From Gossypium raimondii (Eukaryota; Streptophyta; Magnoliopsida; Malvales; Malvaceae), in assembly GCF_025698545.1 (NCBI RefSeq), contig NC_068575.1, forward strand, positions 47,687,980 through 47,751,979: a stretch of DNA of 64,000 nucleotides, given 5' to 3'. The notes under the pieces are model-generated. The model saw only the letters and a program-made list of their open reading frames with translations. It ran no database searches and was not told the DNA's origin. Both the position numbers and the translations under genes were made by a program. This document shows, one piece after another, positions 14,428 through 27,805 of this stretch. The first letter of the stretch is position 1. Each line of letters opens with the position of its first letter.

Positions 14428-17284
14428 TTTTGTTTATTCATGTCATACCTGAAAATGTTGTTCCCATTGATGCTTCTTTTTGCCTTGGTAAGATGCAAGG
14501 GCTTGTACAACTTTCTTTTTATCACTGTGTAGGAGTTTTTTGAAGAAAATTTATAGTTCGGGGAGATATAAGATGTTGCAAATATTCAAGTTCTGAAATG
14601 ATGGTATGGATTATTTGGGCTTATAAGAAAGTTTTTCTGTTATCATCATGTTTTATTTTGTGGTGAGTTTGAACGATTGGATAGCTTACTCGGTCTGATA
14701 AGTCTGTCTCAATTAGGACAAAAATTTTTGTCAGTTCAAATAAAAAATATTTTTAAATTAAAATTTTAATTAAAAATAATGTTGATTGGATCTTAGCTAG
14801 ATTGATACGGGTGTTGTTGCTAATATAATGCGTTAAAGCATATTATTTTTCTATGTATGAATTGCGAGCAGATACGATCCGAACCTATAATAAGATTCTT
14901 AAAAAATATATTTTAATAATAAAATGAGTTCTTTGGAGGGCCAAATTGATTTGAAAAAGGGCATGAGCTTAAGAAATATTTTGAAATTAGGTTTCTACCC
15001 GATCTGATTGAATTTTATAAGACGTAGATTTATATCCAAATTTAAAAAGGATTAATTTGGTAATATGCTGTTGAAGTGGTTTATAAGGTAAATTGATGGT
15101 GCTTGAGTCCTTGGTTTGAATCAGTCAAACGTGATTGGACTGTGTTAGCTACTAGGGGAAGTCCCTCCAACACATGAATCTTTTTACAACAACTTCTTAG
15201 CTCTTTTGTAATTGAAAAAGAAAAGGAGTTATGAATCTGTGCTGGTTGTTTCATTGATTCCATCTAATGTGGAGTACAATGACTGAACTTTTGTGACCAA
15301 AGGATTGGAAGAGTTAGAAGATCTCCGATACATGGGTTTGTTGTACAGGACTTTATAATCTTCCCAACAACTTTGTGCAAGCTTTTCTTTTTTGGTCCAT
15401 CGAAGAACAAACAATGGGAGAGATGGAGCTGACAAATATTGGCATGTTTTAGTTTTATTGATTAGTCCTATATCCAATGTGCATTAAAACTCATAAAGAC
15501 TAGATAAGGGTCATGGGCATTGGAAAGAGCCTATTTCAAGCCCATGATCATTATTCTTCCATTAAAAACTAATGATTATGCATTAAAAAGTAAAGAAACC
15601 AAACTCATGTTTCAACATCTTATCTTTTTCTTCTTTTGAATTAGAAAACTAAGACTCATTTTTGGAAACGCAATTAGTTTGACTAATCTTTAAAGTCATC
15701 ATAGTTGGGAAATTGCCCCTTGGCTAAATGCTAAAATTTTCTTTTAGCCCCTCTCATAATTTATAACATTTAATTTAATTTTTTTATCACAAACTTTTAA
15801 CTTTTACAAAATTTTATTATCCTTGACTTCACCCTGTATATTAATTTAGGGTTAACCGATCCAATTGGTTAGGTTAATTGGTTCAGAAGAGAAATTAAAT
15901 AATAAAATAAATCAAGGAAGTAGAACATATATGATTCAATAAAATATAAAAATTATTTTGATTTATACAGAGCAGTGGTTAAAACTTAGACATTTATTTG
16001 ACATGGATTCAAATTGCATTACCTCAATCTCTTATATGAATACTCTATCAATAAATAAATAGAAATAAATATTCAAATCCTAAAAGAATAGTTTAATATA
16101 TTATCGAATTCAACAAGGTATTTGTTCTCAATCGAATGGTTAATCCCATTTTTTAAAAAATGATTATAAGGGATCAAAAGAGATATGAAATTCACAATCT
16201 CATATTAGGAGAGATAGAAAGGGTAGAATTTATAGTGAGGATTGAAACGATTTGATTTTTATTATTTTAACTTTCCATTTGTCGATTACATACATGTGCC
16301 TATTACCAATTAGGGGTTGTCACTAATTCCTTCTTCATATATCCAAGACCAATATAATAATTTATTATTGCTACGTCCATGAGAGTAGGATTGACTAAGA
16401 GTTGGTTTTTTGTAAAGGCTACAGACCTCAAAACAAAGAAAGAATTGTAGGGGCGCAAAAGCTTAAGTAATACAACACTCACCAATACTTAAGTCCATCA
16501 AAATAAAGGTGATCAGAGTTTAAAAGAGTATCTTAGATTTTTTTGGGTCTTTCTTTTTATGAAAACCTTCCACCTTTTATCATTTTGCCTCTTGTTGTCT
16601 CTATCATCATTGCTCTTAAGGATGTATAGACCCATGTGTGGTTGGTTAGAGTGTCAGCGCTTGGTCTAACAAAACTATGCCTCTAGCTTCTTTGTTGGTT
16701 CTGTTACCTAATTATCATCAGTTGTCATTGTTGTGTTTAGATAGTTACTTGTTGCCCCGTTGTTTTGTTGGTTATTTGAGCCTAGAGCCTACATTCTCAA
16801 CAAGTATAATGATATGCCCCTTTTAGGTTTGATAAATGTTATAAAGTGACTCGACCAAAATCTAATAGAGAAAAGAAAGAGATTTGTTGGTTTCATTTTG
16901 GTAATTAAAGGTTTAAGCTTGTTAAGGGAGGAGTGAGTTGGAAAATGGTTGAATTATTTAATTATGTTGCGTCCCTTAAGAAATGGCGTGTCCTCTAAGG
17001 GACTAAACTTTAGACATTAATGTGAATAAGTTTAAAGGAAATCAAGTTATTTGACTATGTTCTATCCCTTAAGGGATTAGTCTTCTGAATGACTTAGCTC
17101 TATTGATAAGTGGATCAATTTTGGAGAAGTTATATTATTTTGGCTATGTTATATTCTCTAAGGGATTAGATCCTTTGAGGGACTTAGCTCTATCAATTCG
17201 ATGGAAGCAAAATTTGGAACTATGTTTAAGGGATTAACTCTTATAAGGGACTCATCTCTACCAAAAAGGATACATAGAGAAAGA
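14428..17284. other. Intergenic region, no gene recognised
   Basis: Follows the CCT stop codon and contains its 3' UTR at the start. No open frame here shows a known motif. From about 16300 to 16760 lies one copy of a dispersed repeat described separately. About 16930-17260 is a diverged repeat of roughly 100-bp units sharing CCCTTAAGGGATTAG-like and GGGACTTAGCTCTAT-like blocks. Confidence 0.6.
16330..16760 (+). repeat. Dispersed repeat, copy 1
   Basis: Shares, in the same order as 21720-22110, an AAGGCT..AG.CCT block, ACAAAG.AAGAATT, ATCTT.G.TTT, CCTTTTGCCT-like text, TTGTTGTCTCTAT.AT, and CATGTGTGGTTGGTT. Function is unknown; it is probably transposon sequence. Confidence 0.6.
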
Positions 17285-18005
17285 AGGTATTGATTACGAG
17301 GAAACCTTCTTTCTAGTAGTGATGCTCAAATCCCTCTATATTATATTATCCATTGCGGCGGGTCTCGATTACAAGATTTGGAAAATGGACATCAAGATAA
17401 TGTTTTTGAATGACCATTTAAAGAAAGCATCCATATAATGCAACCTACCAGATAAAGGAAACAAACAAAAAGTTTGCAAATTGTTAAGGTCTATATATGG
17501 ACTTAAGCAGGTATCTGACTCATGAAATTAAAGATTTGATCCAAAATTTTTTGATTTGAGCAAAATGTTGATGAACTTGTCATTTATAAACATATTATGG
17601 ATGGAAAAGCGATCTTTCTAGCTTTATATGTTAATGACATACTACTCATCGAGGAACATTTTTATATGGCCGATTTGAAGAAAGGTACACAATCATCTGT
17701 ATCGAGCTTTCATCTTTTTTTAAAAGAACTGTCCAAAGACAACGAAAGAAAAATAGCATAAGATAAATGTTCCTTATGTTTCAGCAGTAGAAGTCTCATG
17801 TGTGATGTTATCACGCATCTATATATATGTTTTGCAACAATATTTGTGAGTCGATATCAGACGAATCTTGGTCCAAGACACTAGAAAACAATTAAGCATA
17901 TACTTAAGTATTTACGAAGAACAAGTTATGTTTTTTTGTCCTAACCAGTGGAGCCATAGTGTGGAGAAGTGTCAAGCAGAGTTATATTGTTGACTCCATT
18001 ATAAA
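17285..18005 (+). pseudogene. Copia reverse transcriptase / RNase H relic
   Basis: Translation in shifting frames gives the Copia RT start (DYEETF), IWKMDIK, a YGLKQ motif, YVND in place of the catalytic YVDD, then the KYLRRT and GAIVWRSVKQS...DS blocks of the RNase H/C-terminal region. Many stops and frameshifts are present. At about 18005 it is cut off where a Gypsy-like LTR begins, so that LTR probably inserted into it. Confidence 0.78.
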
Positions 18006-18007
18006 AC

Positions 18008-20168
18008 GTGACAACTTGTTTTTAGTGGTACTGGAAATGGTGGTTTTAGAACCTTATTTACAAATGATGGAGTCAGTAAGTTTTAATATTTAATATCTAT
18101 CAGTCTATTATAGTGTTATATAAAATTCTAGTTTGTTGATTTGATTAATTGGATAATTATTTTAGTGTAGGGATGAAATCATAAATGTGGTAAAGGTTAA
18201 CCACTATGAATTTCTTTCGCTAGTGGTAATATGATAATCATTTAGGGACCAAATTGATAATTTAACCAATTTCATAGTTACTGGTCGGACAGGTGTTGGT
18301 TGTTACATTAGCTATAACGATGCTAATCCAAATTAATAAATTAGATTAGACATATATCTATATATTATAGCTTAGTGAATAAAAAGAAGTACTTCATTAT
18401 TCTCTTCTTCATCTTTTCCGTCAATGTTTTTCTTCCCTGTTAGGTTAAGAAAAACTTGGCCAAGCTTTGTGTTCTTGCATGGTAAGCTAATTCAAGTCTA
18501 TTTTGCTTGAATTTGATGTTTTTGAATTTATCGTGCTTCAATCTAGCTAATAGTGGTGTTTATTTTCAAAACTATTAAAGACTTCTTGAGATTACCATTG
18601 TTGAATGCTTGACATTCATGATGTTAAATGTTTAGACTAGATGAAAAGCTATGATAAAGGGTCACTTGGTAGAATTAGAAATTTGTTAGTTTCGAATAAT
18701 AGTTAAAATAGAGACATTTCGAAATCAACTTAAGATTTCTATAAAACATTGTTATAAAGGGCTTGATTGTTTAAGTGGTAGGTTTAAAGGAAGCTAAAGT
18801 GATGGAAATGAACTAACTTATGTGTTTCATAAGCTGATGACTAATGTTGGTTAATAAAAATTGAATTGGAATTACGTTATAGATCAAAATTTGAATCTGC
18901 TAAGAGAAGACCGCGGAAAAGGAAAAGTTGTTGAGTAAACTTTAATGTGGCGAGTGATAATTCTGCCAAGTAAGTTCATACAATACAAACATTATTTAGC
19001 TTTCTTTTCATTTTGTTCTTAAATTGTATAATTGAAATTTGATAAGTAGTTGGTTGTAAAATATAAATATAGAATAAATATCGAGTTATGTATGAAGGAA
19101 TGTGAATGAAATTACAGAATGACAGTATCCCGATGAACTAGTAAAAGACTCATACACATGGTTACATGTTATTTCTTGATGATTTCGAACTCTAGCATTT
19201 TTTGCAGACTTGAAGATATATGTGACACAGATTTAGTCTAGATTGGTAATATGATGTTATTTTAAAGGTTTAGCCTGGACTTGTAACCTTCCATGTATAT
19301 ATAGTCCTGGCCAGGCTTTTATTATGTTGATAAAGGTTTATCCTGAACAGGTAACCTGACACCTCTGTATGTGATTAACTCGAATGAGCTTCTGACGTGA
19401 AGTGTACTTGTGTTTTCAGTTCTTTTACAGTGTTCATTGAGTAATATAAATTATGTGAAATGTGAAATGTGAAATGTGAAATGTGAAATTTACAAGTTAA
19501 GAAATGGGAGAATATGAAAGAATTAATTTTTATAATGAGAGTCTGAATTAACAATAGGGTTGAGATTGGATTAGATATGAAGAAGGGCATTGTATTGAGT
19601 TGCTTACTTAGGATATCATTTACAGTGTTCATCGGATAATATAAAGCATGTGAAATTTACAATTTAAGAAATATGAGAATATTAAAGAATTAATTTCTAT
19701 AATGGGAGTCCGCATCAACAATAGGGTTGAGATTAGATTAGATATGAAGAAGGGCATTGTATTGAGTTGCTTACTTAAGATATCATTTGTAATGAAATAT
19801 ATGCACTCACCTTGTTGGCGAATTGTGTTGGTGAGTAGGTAAACAATATTTGCATATTAAATTATCATAATATTGTTATGCCAGGTAAGTAACTATCAAA
19901 TTTTTGTGGGCATACTAAGTATTCTAAATATTTTGTCTTGTAGATTTTGTAATATTTAGAGCTTGTTGATTGGATCAACAAGAAGGTCACATTATCCGCC
20001 AAACGTTGGGGTAGACTCCTGATTTAATTGAGTTGGTCTAAGTGACATGTATATGAATGTTAGGTTATTTGCAAATAATCTGGTTAATCCTTGAAAGGAA
20101 TTACGTTAAGTTCTATGATGTATGATAATAAATTGAAGTTTTATTTTGTTATGTTTCGCGTCTTACAT
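18008..20168 (+). mobile_element. Probable solo Gypsy LTR
   Basis: It begins TGACAAC...TTTTTAGTGGTACTGGAAATGG, which resembles the start of large plant Ty3/Gypsy LTRs, and about 2.1 kb later ends CGTCTTACA. No gag-pol lies on either side, so a solo LTR is likely. A clear 5-bp target duplication was not found, which weakens the boundaries. It contains a tandem duplication at 19425-19793. Confidence 0.45.
19425..19793 (+). repeat. Tandem duplication, ~190-bp unit x2
   Basis: Copy 1 (19425-19617) and copy 2 (19618-19793) both run from TTTACAGTGTTCAT to GGCATTGTATTGAGTTGCTT and AGATATCATTT-like text. Copy 1 has an extra (GTGAAAT) run of about five units near 19456. Divergence is low. Confidence 0.9.
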
Positions 20169-20359
20169 TCCACGGAACCTACCACAGTTTAGGGTGTTGG
20201 CCTAATAGGTCATTAACACTTAGAAATTTGTTAAAAACAATTGTTTTTATTAAATTTTAATCCTAAGTCCTAAATACTGAAATGCAATATTAAATACTAA
20301 ATTGGCTAGAAAACAAGCTCCTTAAGTGTGAAATTAACCTGAACTAACTACTACATTTA

Positions 20360-21440
20360 ATGAAAGGTCACTTTCCCTGAGTTCGACGGTGGTCATCTTT
20401 TTTGATCAATGACTTGCATTCAAAGACCATACAAAGGCTGATCTTGAAGCTCAATAGGAACATCTTTTTTTCCTTTATTTCCTTTCGTACAATCCTCTTT
20501 GATGTGATCACAACTACCAAATTTGTAACAAATAATAAGCAACCTTTCATATTATACACCTTGTCTATGGACATTAATCCCAATAGAGGAAGTAAGTGTT
20601 TATTTAGATAATAAATAATGAACATCCTCGCAAACCTTCCTCTCTTCCCTCTTTTGGTTTTGTAATCTATTTCAGCCACTTTACCTAGAAACATTGTAAT
20701 GGCCCTTACCAAGCTTTTAGAGTAGTAATTTTAAGAAAAACTGAGCAATCATACCTAAATAGCCATCTTGGATGAATGGTTATCCCTAGTGGAAAAATCT
20801 CTACTCTATGGTTGAACTATAAGGTAATGGTTATAAATCATCCATTGACTACCTATCAAAGCTTTGTTATAGTCTTGAGATGATGAGAATTTCACCAAAT
20901 AATAATTATTGTTAAGATCCACATGTTGGATGCAACTTATAGCACTCCACAACGACTTAATTCTTCCAAGAAATGCTTTATATCTAATCTTTTGACCAAG
21001 TAATCTTATAATAATTGTACTCCGTGTTCTTATCAATTAGCTTGTACATTCATTTGGAGAAGCAAATCTTAGGATAAGGGACCCTTTGTAGAAACCTTAA
21101 CATCTCCTTCACGCAAAGTTATATCCTCCCCATCAAACAAAATATCTATGGTGCCATTTCTTAGCATTAGACATCATGGTATCCTTGAAGGCCTTTTAAG
21201 ACCACTCAAAACAACCTTCACTTGTTCCTTAAGTGACACAATACCATCTTCTTTGTTCCGAACCTTCTTGGTTTCTCTTTTTAATTCAGATGGCAACAAT
21301 TATCATGGCCGCTCAAGACTAATTACGGTACGGATAGAGACATCAACTATGCTCTTAGTACACTCAAGGCCATACTGGTTAAGTTTAAATAATTCTATTT
21401 CATTGGTTGGTTGATCTCTTGATTGAACATGCTCTTAGTG
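20360..21440 (-). pseudogene. LINE L1 ORF1 relic (DUF4283)
   Basis: The segment 21036-20806 reads as DUF4283: ...RLLGQKI.Y.AFL.RI.SLW, then NNYYLVKFSS..DYNKAL.GSQWMIYNHYLIVQP. After a frameshift 20712-20600 continues with KVAEIDYKT.RG.RGRFAR, the block that follows DUF4283 in plant L1 ORF1, and then degrades. It is broken and not functional. No matching ORF2 lies next to it. Confidence 0.75.
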
Positions 21441-21719
21441 GTTAAGATCCTATAAGGTCAAGGCTTCTTTAGGAACAACATTGACTGAAGTTGTGTTCCT
21501 TAACAATGATACAATCATCTAGAATAGGTGTCTCCATACAATGTAGTTGTAGATGCTAAGAGAGAATATAAAAGGCTTTGATAACATACATGCATTGGGT
21601 TTACATTATTGGATTTAATAAAAGCTAGATTCAAAATTGGGTAAGAAGGAGTTAGTTGCAAATGGTAGGATTTATGGCTTTCCGTTCGATTATCATAGAC
21701 GACACCAAATGTTTATGTT

Positions 21720-22110
21720 CTTGAGTGGAGGATGGGCTAAGAGATGGTTCTCAGGTTGGTAAAGGCTTTAGGCCTATAAAACAAAGGAAGAATTATGAAG
21801 TGTCAAAACTTGTGCTCCTTGATGCTTCTTGATTCTTAAGTTAGTGAAATGAGGGTGATGAAATCTTAGAAGAATATCTTGGGTTTTCTCTATCATAGAG
21901 ATACTATCTTTCATGAAACTTTTCTCTCTTTATCCTTTTGCCTATTGTTGTCTCTATTATTGTTACTCTTGAGAATGCACAGGGGCTAATGTGTTGTCTC
22001 TATTATTGTTGCTCTTGAGAATGCATAAAGGCCAATGTGTGGTTGGTTGGAATGTTTTTCCTTGATTTGACTAAACTATCCCTCTAATACCTTTATTAGT
22101 TCTTCATCTT
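21720..22110 (+). repeat. Dispersed repeat, copy 2
   Basis: Same-orientation partner of 16330-16760. Inside it a short unit (TTGTTGTCTCTATTATTGTT, then CTCTTGAGAATGCA) is itself tandemly duplicated at about 21945-22030. Confidence 0.6.
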
Positions 22111-22121
22111 AATTATTAAGA

Positions 22122-23697
22122 TTTTTATAAAAATGACCTAAAACTTTTGATTATTTATAAAAATAACCCAGCCTGAAAATCATGCATGTAAATGATTCGT
22201 TTTGAATAGTAAACCTTGATGTCGTCGTTGCCATTAGTGACACTACCCATCACAATCACCCAATGATTGGCCTGTGAAATTAAAAAATGATTTCTTTGGG
22301 TGGTCATTGACATTGGTGGCACTAGTATCAATACACATACCCACTCATTTAAAATACATGTATTCCCTACAAAAAAAAGAAAAATATATTTTTAATAGGT
22401 GCTACCAATGACAACGACGACACTAATATTTTTTTTTAAATATAATATTTTTGGGGTCGTCATTGCTCTTGGCAACACTGTTTTTGGTTGTTTAAAACCC
22501 TAAAGTTTTGATATAGCTTCAATTGCAAAGAAAGGAGCAAAGCTGAAGAGAAGAGTAGAACGGAAGCAGAAACAATGAACGAAGAATGGAGGTTCCAAGA
22601 GTGAAAGTCACATTGAATATTATAACTTCTCCTGAACTTGAACCAACTTGATATTTCATGAAACAATGAAAAAAAAACCTGAAACCAAAAAAAAAAAAAA
22701 AGGGAAAACTATTGAAACAAGGGAGAAGAAAGAGGAGACGAATGCAACAAATAAATAAAAGGAAGATGAAAAGGTAAAGAGGAAAGAAGTTAAAGCAAAG
22801 GGGAGGGAAAGAGATGCACCTTAGAAAGGAATGAAAATAGAGAAGTAAATGCCTTAATTAATTATCAATTGTTAGCAACTTTCATTTTTTTTATTAATTA
22901 ATTTTATCTTCACCTTTTCATCTTCTTTCTCTGTTGCATTCATCCCCTTTTTCTTCTCCCTACCCTTTCATCTTCTTCCTTCATCCTCTGTCATCATTAC
23001 CCCTCTCTCATCCCCACATCATTAATTTGTTTTCTTCCCTTCATTTTTTTTGATTTCATTCTTTTTTCTCTAGTTTTCTTTCATCTTCTCTTCCCCTGTT
23101 TTCTCTCTTTCTCTTCTTTAAAGATTTAATAACCCAACTCCAAATCTCATTCTATGAGCAAGCGAACATCCCTTCATACGATTCGATCAACCCATTGCTT
23201 CTCGATCTCCTTTCTTTGTTTCACTCGACCAATGATCCACCTTGTTGCTGTTGCATCCACTGCAAAGCCTATCTCCTCTAAGGCTTCGATTCCATCTTCT
23301 TTTTTTCATTTTAGCCTCACCTTTTTTTTAAAAAAATATCAGTGCCGCCAAGGGTAACGGCGGCACCAATCAACACTCATTTTTTCAAAATAAAAACACT
23401 AGAGCCTCCAATGGCAACGACGACACCCACTAAAAGATATATATATTTTCCCTAGAATATCAGTATTTTTGAGAAAGTTTACAAATATACATACCAGTGT
23501 TGTTAATGTCAACGACGGCACCCAAAAAAATCATTTTTTATTCCATGGGCCAATCATTGAGTGATTGTGATGGGTGGTGCCGCCAATGACAATAGCAGCA
23601 TCGAAGTTTATTGTTCAAAACGGATCATTTACATACATGATTTTTAGGGTAAATCATTTTCCTAAATAGTAAAAACTTTTGGGTATTTTTATAAAAA
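22122..23697. mobile_element. Long-TIR foldback element (~1.58 kb), MULE-like
   Basis: About 200 bases at each end are inverted copies: left TTTTTATAAAAATGACC...AAATGATTCGTTTTGAA...CATCACAATCACCCAATGAT, right the inverse with about 80-85 percent match by eye. The interior has short CCGTCGTTGCCATTG-like pieces repeated in both orientations and long purine/pyrimidine tracts, but no credible coding frame. Target duplication is unclear. Long TIRs with a non-coding centre suggest a non-autonomous MULE. Confidence 0.72.
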
Positions 23698-26524
23698 AAA
23701 AAAGCCATTATTGTCTAGTGTTGTTAATAAATTTTAGCAATTATATATTACATGTAGTTTTGTGTTTATAAATTGGGACTTTGGGGTTATTGGCTACCTT
23801 GAGGATGAGGTTTGCATTCTCATCCTGTATAATAGTAATTATTACTGTGATTTTTATTGAATATTATGTTTTGTAGCTTTGATTTTGACTGCATTTAGAA
23901 CATCCCAATCTCAGTTTTGTGTAAAATCATTAATGAGTTCCAAGCATGCAGCATCCCACTAATGAAATGTTTGGATAACTTTATCAGTACCACCAAAATC
24001 ATATCATTTAATCTCATTTAAATTTTTAAAATTAACTTTCTTAGGTTTAGTCTTTCTTTTAAAAATATGCATATTATATGTTATACATTGATTTTAAAGT
24101 GACGATGTTGTCACATGTTTATAGTTACAGATTTAAAAGATATATAGTAGCTTCATAATCAGCAGCTTGTGAAATAAAGAACAAATTACTATTAGTGTAT
24201 AAGATGATAATATGCATGACAATAATTGGATTTTATGTTTATAATATAATTGTATTTTTAAGATAATATTTTTCATTCTATATTTAACTAATGAAATTCA
24301 GAAAAATATTTTTAATGAATTTATTTTGACAAGTAATTGTGATTTTTAAAAACATTTAAAACTCATATGTAAAAGTTAAACAAAGTTGGGGCATAAAAAA
24401 TCTAAAAATGGATGGTAAAAAGGCAGTGGTATACGTAATCCTATGAAAGAGAGGTGGGGGTGGGAGCCACTGAAACCGCAATTGCATGTTAGTCGTCGTA
24501 CGTTGGTGGAAAATTGGAGTTTATATTAGAGTGAGACAACAATGTGTGTTTGGTTCAGAGGGATGGGCAGAAGTCACCAAAGTCAAGTCAACTCGCTGGC
24601 TGGGCACCATCTTATTTCACCAATCAAACTATGGCCTACATTCTCTCTTTTAGAATGAGATGTGATCAGTTTTTTGGGGGTTAAAATTCCATTACTGCAA
24701 TCAAAAATTCGTCTTGATGAAAAGTGAAAGCAGAAAATAAAAAGCTCTTGCATTTTCATGATTGCCTAAACTATGTATTTCTTATATTCTTTAGTTTTCT
24801 TTAAAAAATATTTTTATTAAATGTATATACACACTAAAAGATATAAAAATTATAATTATATAATTATATGAATTGTAAAATTTATAAAAATATAGTTGAA
24901 ATTAATAATATTGTTGCAAAATATGTAAAAATTATAAAACATATATTTAAAAGGTTTAAAATTAAATTTTATTTATAAAATTCTAAAATTCTAAAAAGTA
25001 ATTAAATTTCTTCTTCTTCTTTTTGTTTTTTGCAGTTACTTTTTTTTTAAATTTGCATAACAATTTTCAATTTTATAAATTATTTTAACTTTTAAAATTT
25101 TCAATTATACATTTTAGAATTTTATAAAAATTAATTTTTAACTTTTTTAAAATTTATATATTATATATGATTTTAATTAATATAATATATAATATTAAAA
25201 ATTTAAAAGGACACATACCATATTCTAATAACGCTATGTGGCGGGTGAACCAACGCGGGTCCATAGTCAGTCAAAATAAAAATATTTTTTAATATTTAAA
25301 TATTTAATATTAAATTTTTTATTTTAAATAAATTTAATTCCCACATAACATTTTTTTTATTGACCAAAACAAGCTACCACTCGGGTCCGCTAAGTAGATG
25401 GTATATCCCGCAAATTTAGACTCCCAGCCAAATAATCAAAATATTATATAAAAATTTAAATTGTAAAAATGTATTTAGATTTTAAAAAATTACCAAAAAC
25501 ATTATATCTTCAAAAATAATATTCTAGAAAACTTTTCATAAATTTTATTTTTCAAAAACTCTACATTTATAAAAATTTGAAACTTTATATTCTTTTTGTT
25601 CAACATTTTCTAATTTGGAAATTTGATATAGGGTTAGTATTTATTACAATCACTCATTCTGTACCTTTTTTATTCTGCAAGCACTTTTAAAAAGTTTATT
25701 TTTGAATTTTAGAATTTTAAATATATGGTTTTGAATTTTAGAATTTAGAGTTTTTGAAAAAATAAAATTTATGACCAAATTTTTAGAATACATATTTTTG
25801 AAAATTTAACTTTTTTTCAATTTTAAAAAATTTAAATACCTTTTAAAATTTTTTCAATTTTATATTATATTTATTTTTAAAATTTATATTTATATATTTT
25901 AGAATTTTATTAATTTTTTAATTCTTTAAATTTTTTTGAATTATTTGTATATTATATAAGATTTTTTTACTTTTTTTAACAATATATTATATATAATATT
26001 AAATTTTAAAATAAAGGTAATGTGCCACATTCTAATAGCGCAACGTGGACATTCAATAGTTGGTCAATATATTTATTTTAAATAAATCTATTTGTCGTGT
26101 GACACATTTTGATTGGTTGGATATGCCACGTGGCATATTCTGATTGGCACCCCGTGGCAATTGGATCTTTTAACGTTGTTACAAATAAAAGTGTTAAATT
26201 GGATAACGAAATAATAGTTTAAGTACCAATCCGAGACAAGAAAAATTAGGTACCAAAGTGAAAAAAAAGAGAGAGAGTGAGAGGCATAATTCAAAGCCCA
26301 AATTGAGCATTAAGCCTTTCAATAATAATTAAAAATTATTAAAATTATTTTTTAAAAATTAACATTTATATTAAATAGTATTTGAAATAGTATTTTATAA
26401 ACTAAAATAATATAATATTATAAATAAAATAACATTAAAATAATAACATTATTGAAATTATATTTATATTAAGTTACAATAAATTTTATGTTAAATAAAA
26501 AATATGAATTATTAGAACCATATA
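23698..26524. other. Very AT-rich spacer, no gene recognised
   Basis: Only short open stretches occur and none shows a motif. Two loosely similar blocks, near 25130-25260 and 25930-26060, share ATATATAATATTAAA then A(T)ATTCTAATA(A/G)CGC and a GTGG motif in direct orientation, suggesting an old repeat about 800 bases long. Perfect GCCACGTGGCAT occurs at about 26127. Confidence 0.55.
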
Positions 26525-27805
26525 GCGGGAAGCTCGTGAGAGCCAAATATCGGGATGCTCATGAGGGCTAATAACGGGATGGTCTTTCAAGCTCTTCATG
26601 TCTGCAACACATGCAGAACCACAACCAATTCAGAAACCCTGTATTCATCGAATTTCATTTATTCAAACAAGACTTAATATTCGTCGAACATTGTCGAATA
26701 TGTGACTGATTTTCATACATGTCAATTACACAATACACATACATAACATTCAATTCAAACATATAATTATACAATTTAGTTACATGAACTTACCCCGATA
26801 AGTGTTCGTGTACGCAAAATCTACTAATCTGATACTTTTTTTATTCCACGATCTAACTCCGTATTTGGTCTATCCGTATCTATACGAGTAAATTTTGATC
26901 AATTTAATACAATTCATATTCAATTCAATCCAATTCACATCTTAGGCAAAATTACCATTTCACCCCTATACTTTTGATTAATTACAATTTCATCCCTAGG
27001 CTCGAAAAATAAAATTCATGCAATTTAATCCTTATTCCAAGCCTAGCAGATTTTTACATGTAACAATAGCAACCCATGCATTTCATAAAATTTAGAATTT
27101 TTCCATGAATGTTACATCTTTTCAATTTAGTCCCTAAGTCATAATTTCCTCAAAATTCACTTTACAAAAGTTGTTTATCTATCAACAATCTTTCATTTTC
27201 TACCATAAAACTTTACAATTTATGCATATTCATCCATGGCAAAACCCTAATACTTTGATAACTTTACAAATTAATCCCCGAGATAGCTAGATTAAGTTAT
27301 TACGATCTCAGAAATATAAAAATTATTAAAAATGAGACAAGAATGCTTAATTAAACCAAATAAGCTTGCTTGAACTTAGGTTTTCATGGCTAGGGTTTCC
27401 ATCTTTTATTTGGGAAAGATAATGAAAATTATGATATTTTAGTATTTAATTAATTTATCATATTTCTAATTTAATCATTTTCTTTTCTTAAATTTCCAAT
27501 GATGAATCATCATACTATCTACTAACTCCACTAAATGGTCTATTTGCCATATAAGGACCTCAACTTTTGAATTACGTAGCTATTTGATCCCTTTAGCTTC
27601 TAAAGTTCAATTTTTACACTTTATTCACTTTGGTCCTTTTTATCAAATTAGACATATAATCGGTAAAATTTTCTTAACAAAATTTTTATATGATATTTCT
27701 ATTATAATGCAGATCATGAAATAATATTAAAATAATTTTCCTTCTAGACTCGAATTTGTGGTCTCGAAACCACTATTCTGATTTTATTAAAAACGGGCTG
27801 TTACA
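26525..27805 (-). mobile_element. Ty3/Gypsy LTR fragment
   Basis: On the minus strand it opens TGTAACAGCCCG at 27805, the common start of a large plant Gypsy LTR family, and runs about 1.3 kb to a region of GAGCATCCCGATATTTGGCT-like text before losing its end. It differs from the LTR at 29599-32284, so it belongs to another element and appears to have inserted into the neighbouring Gypsy just downstream of its protease. Confidence 0.7.
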
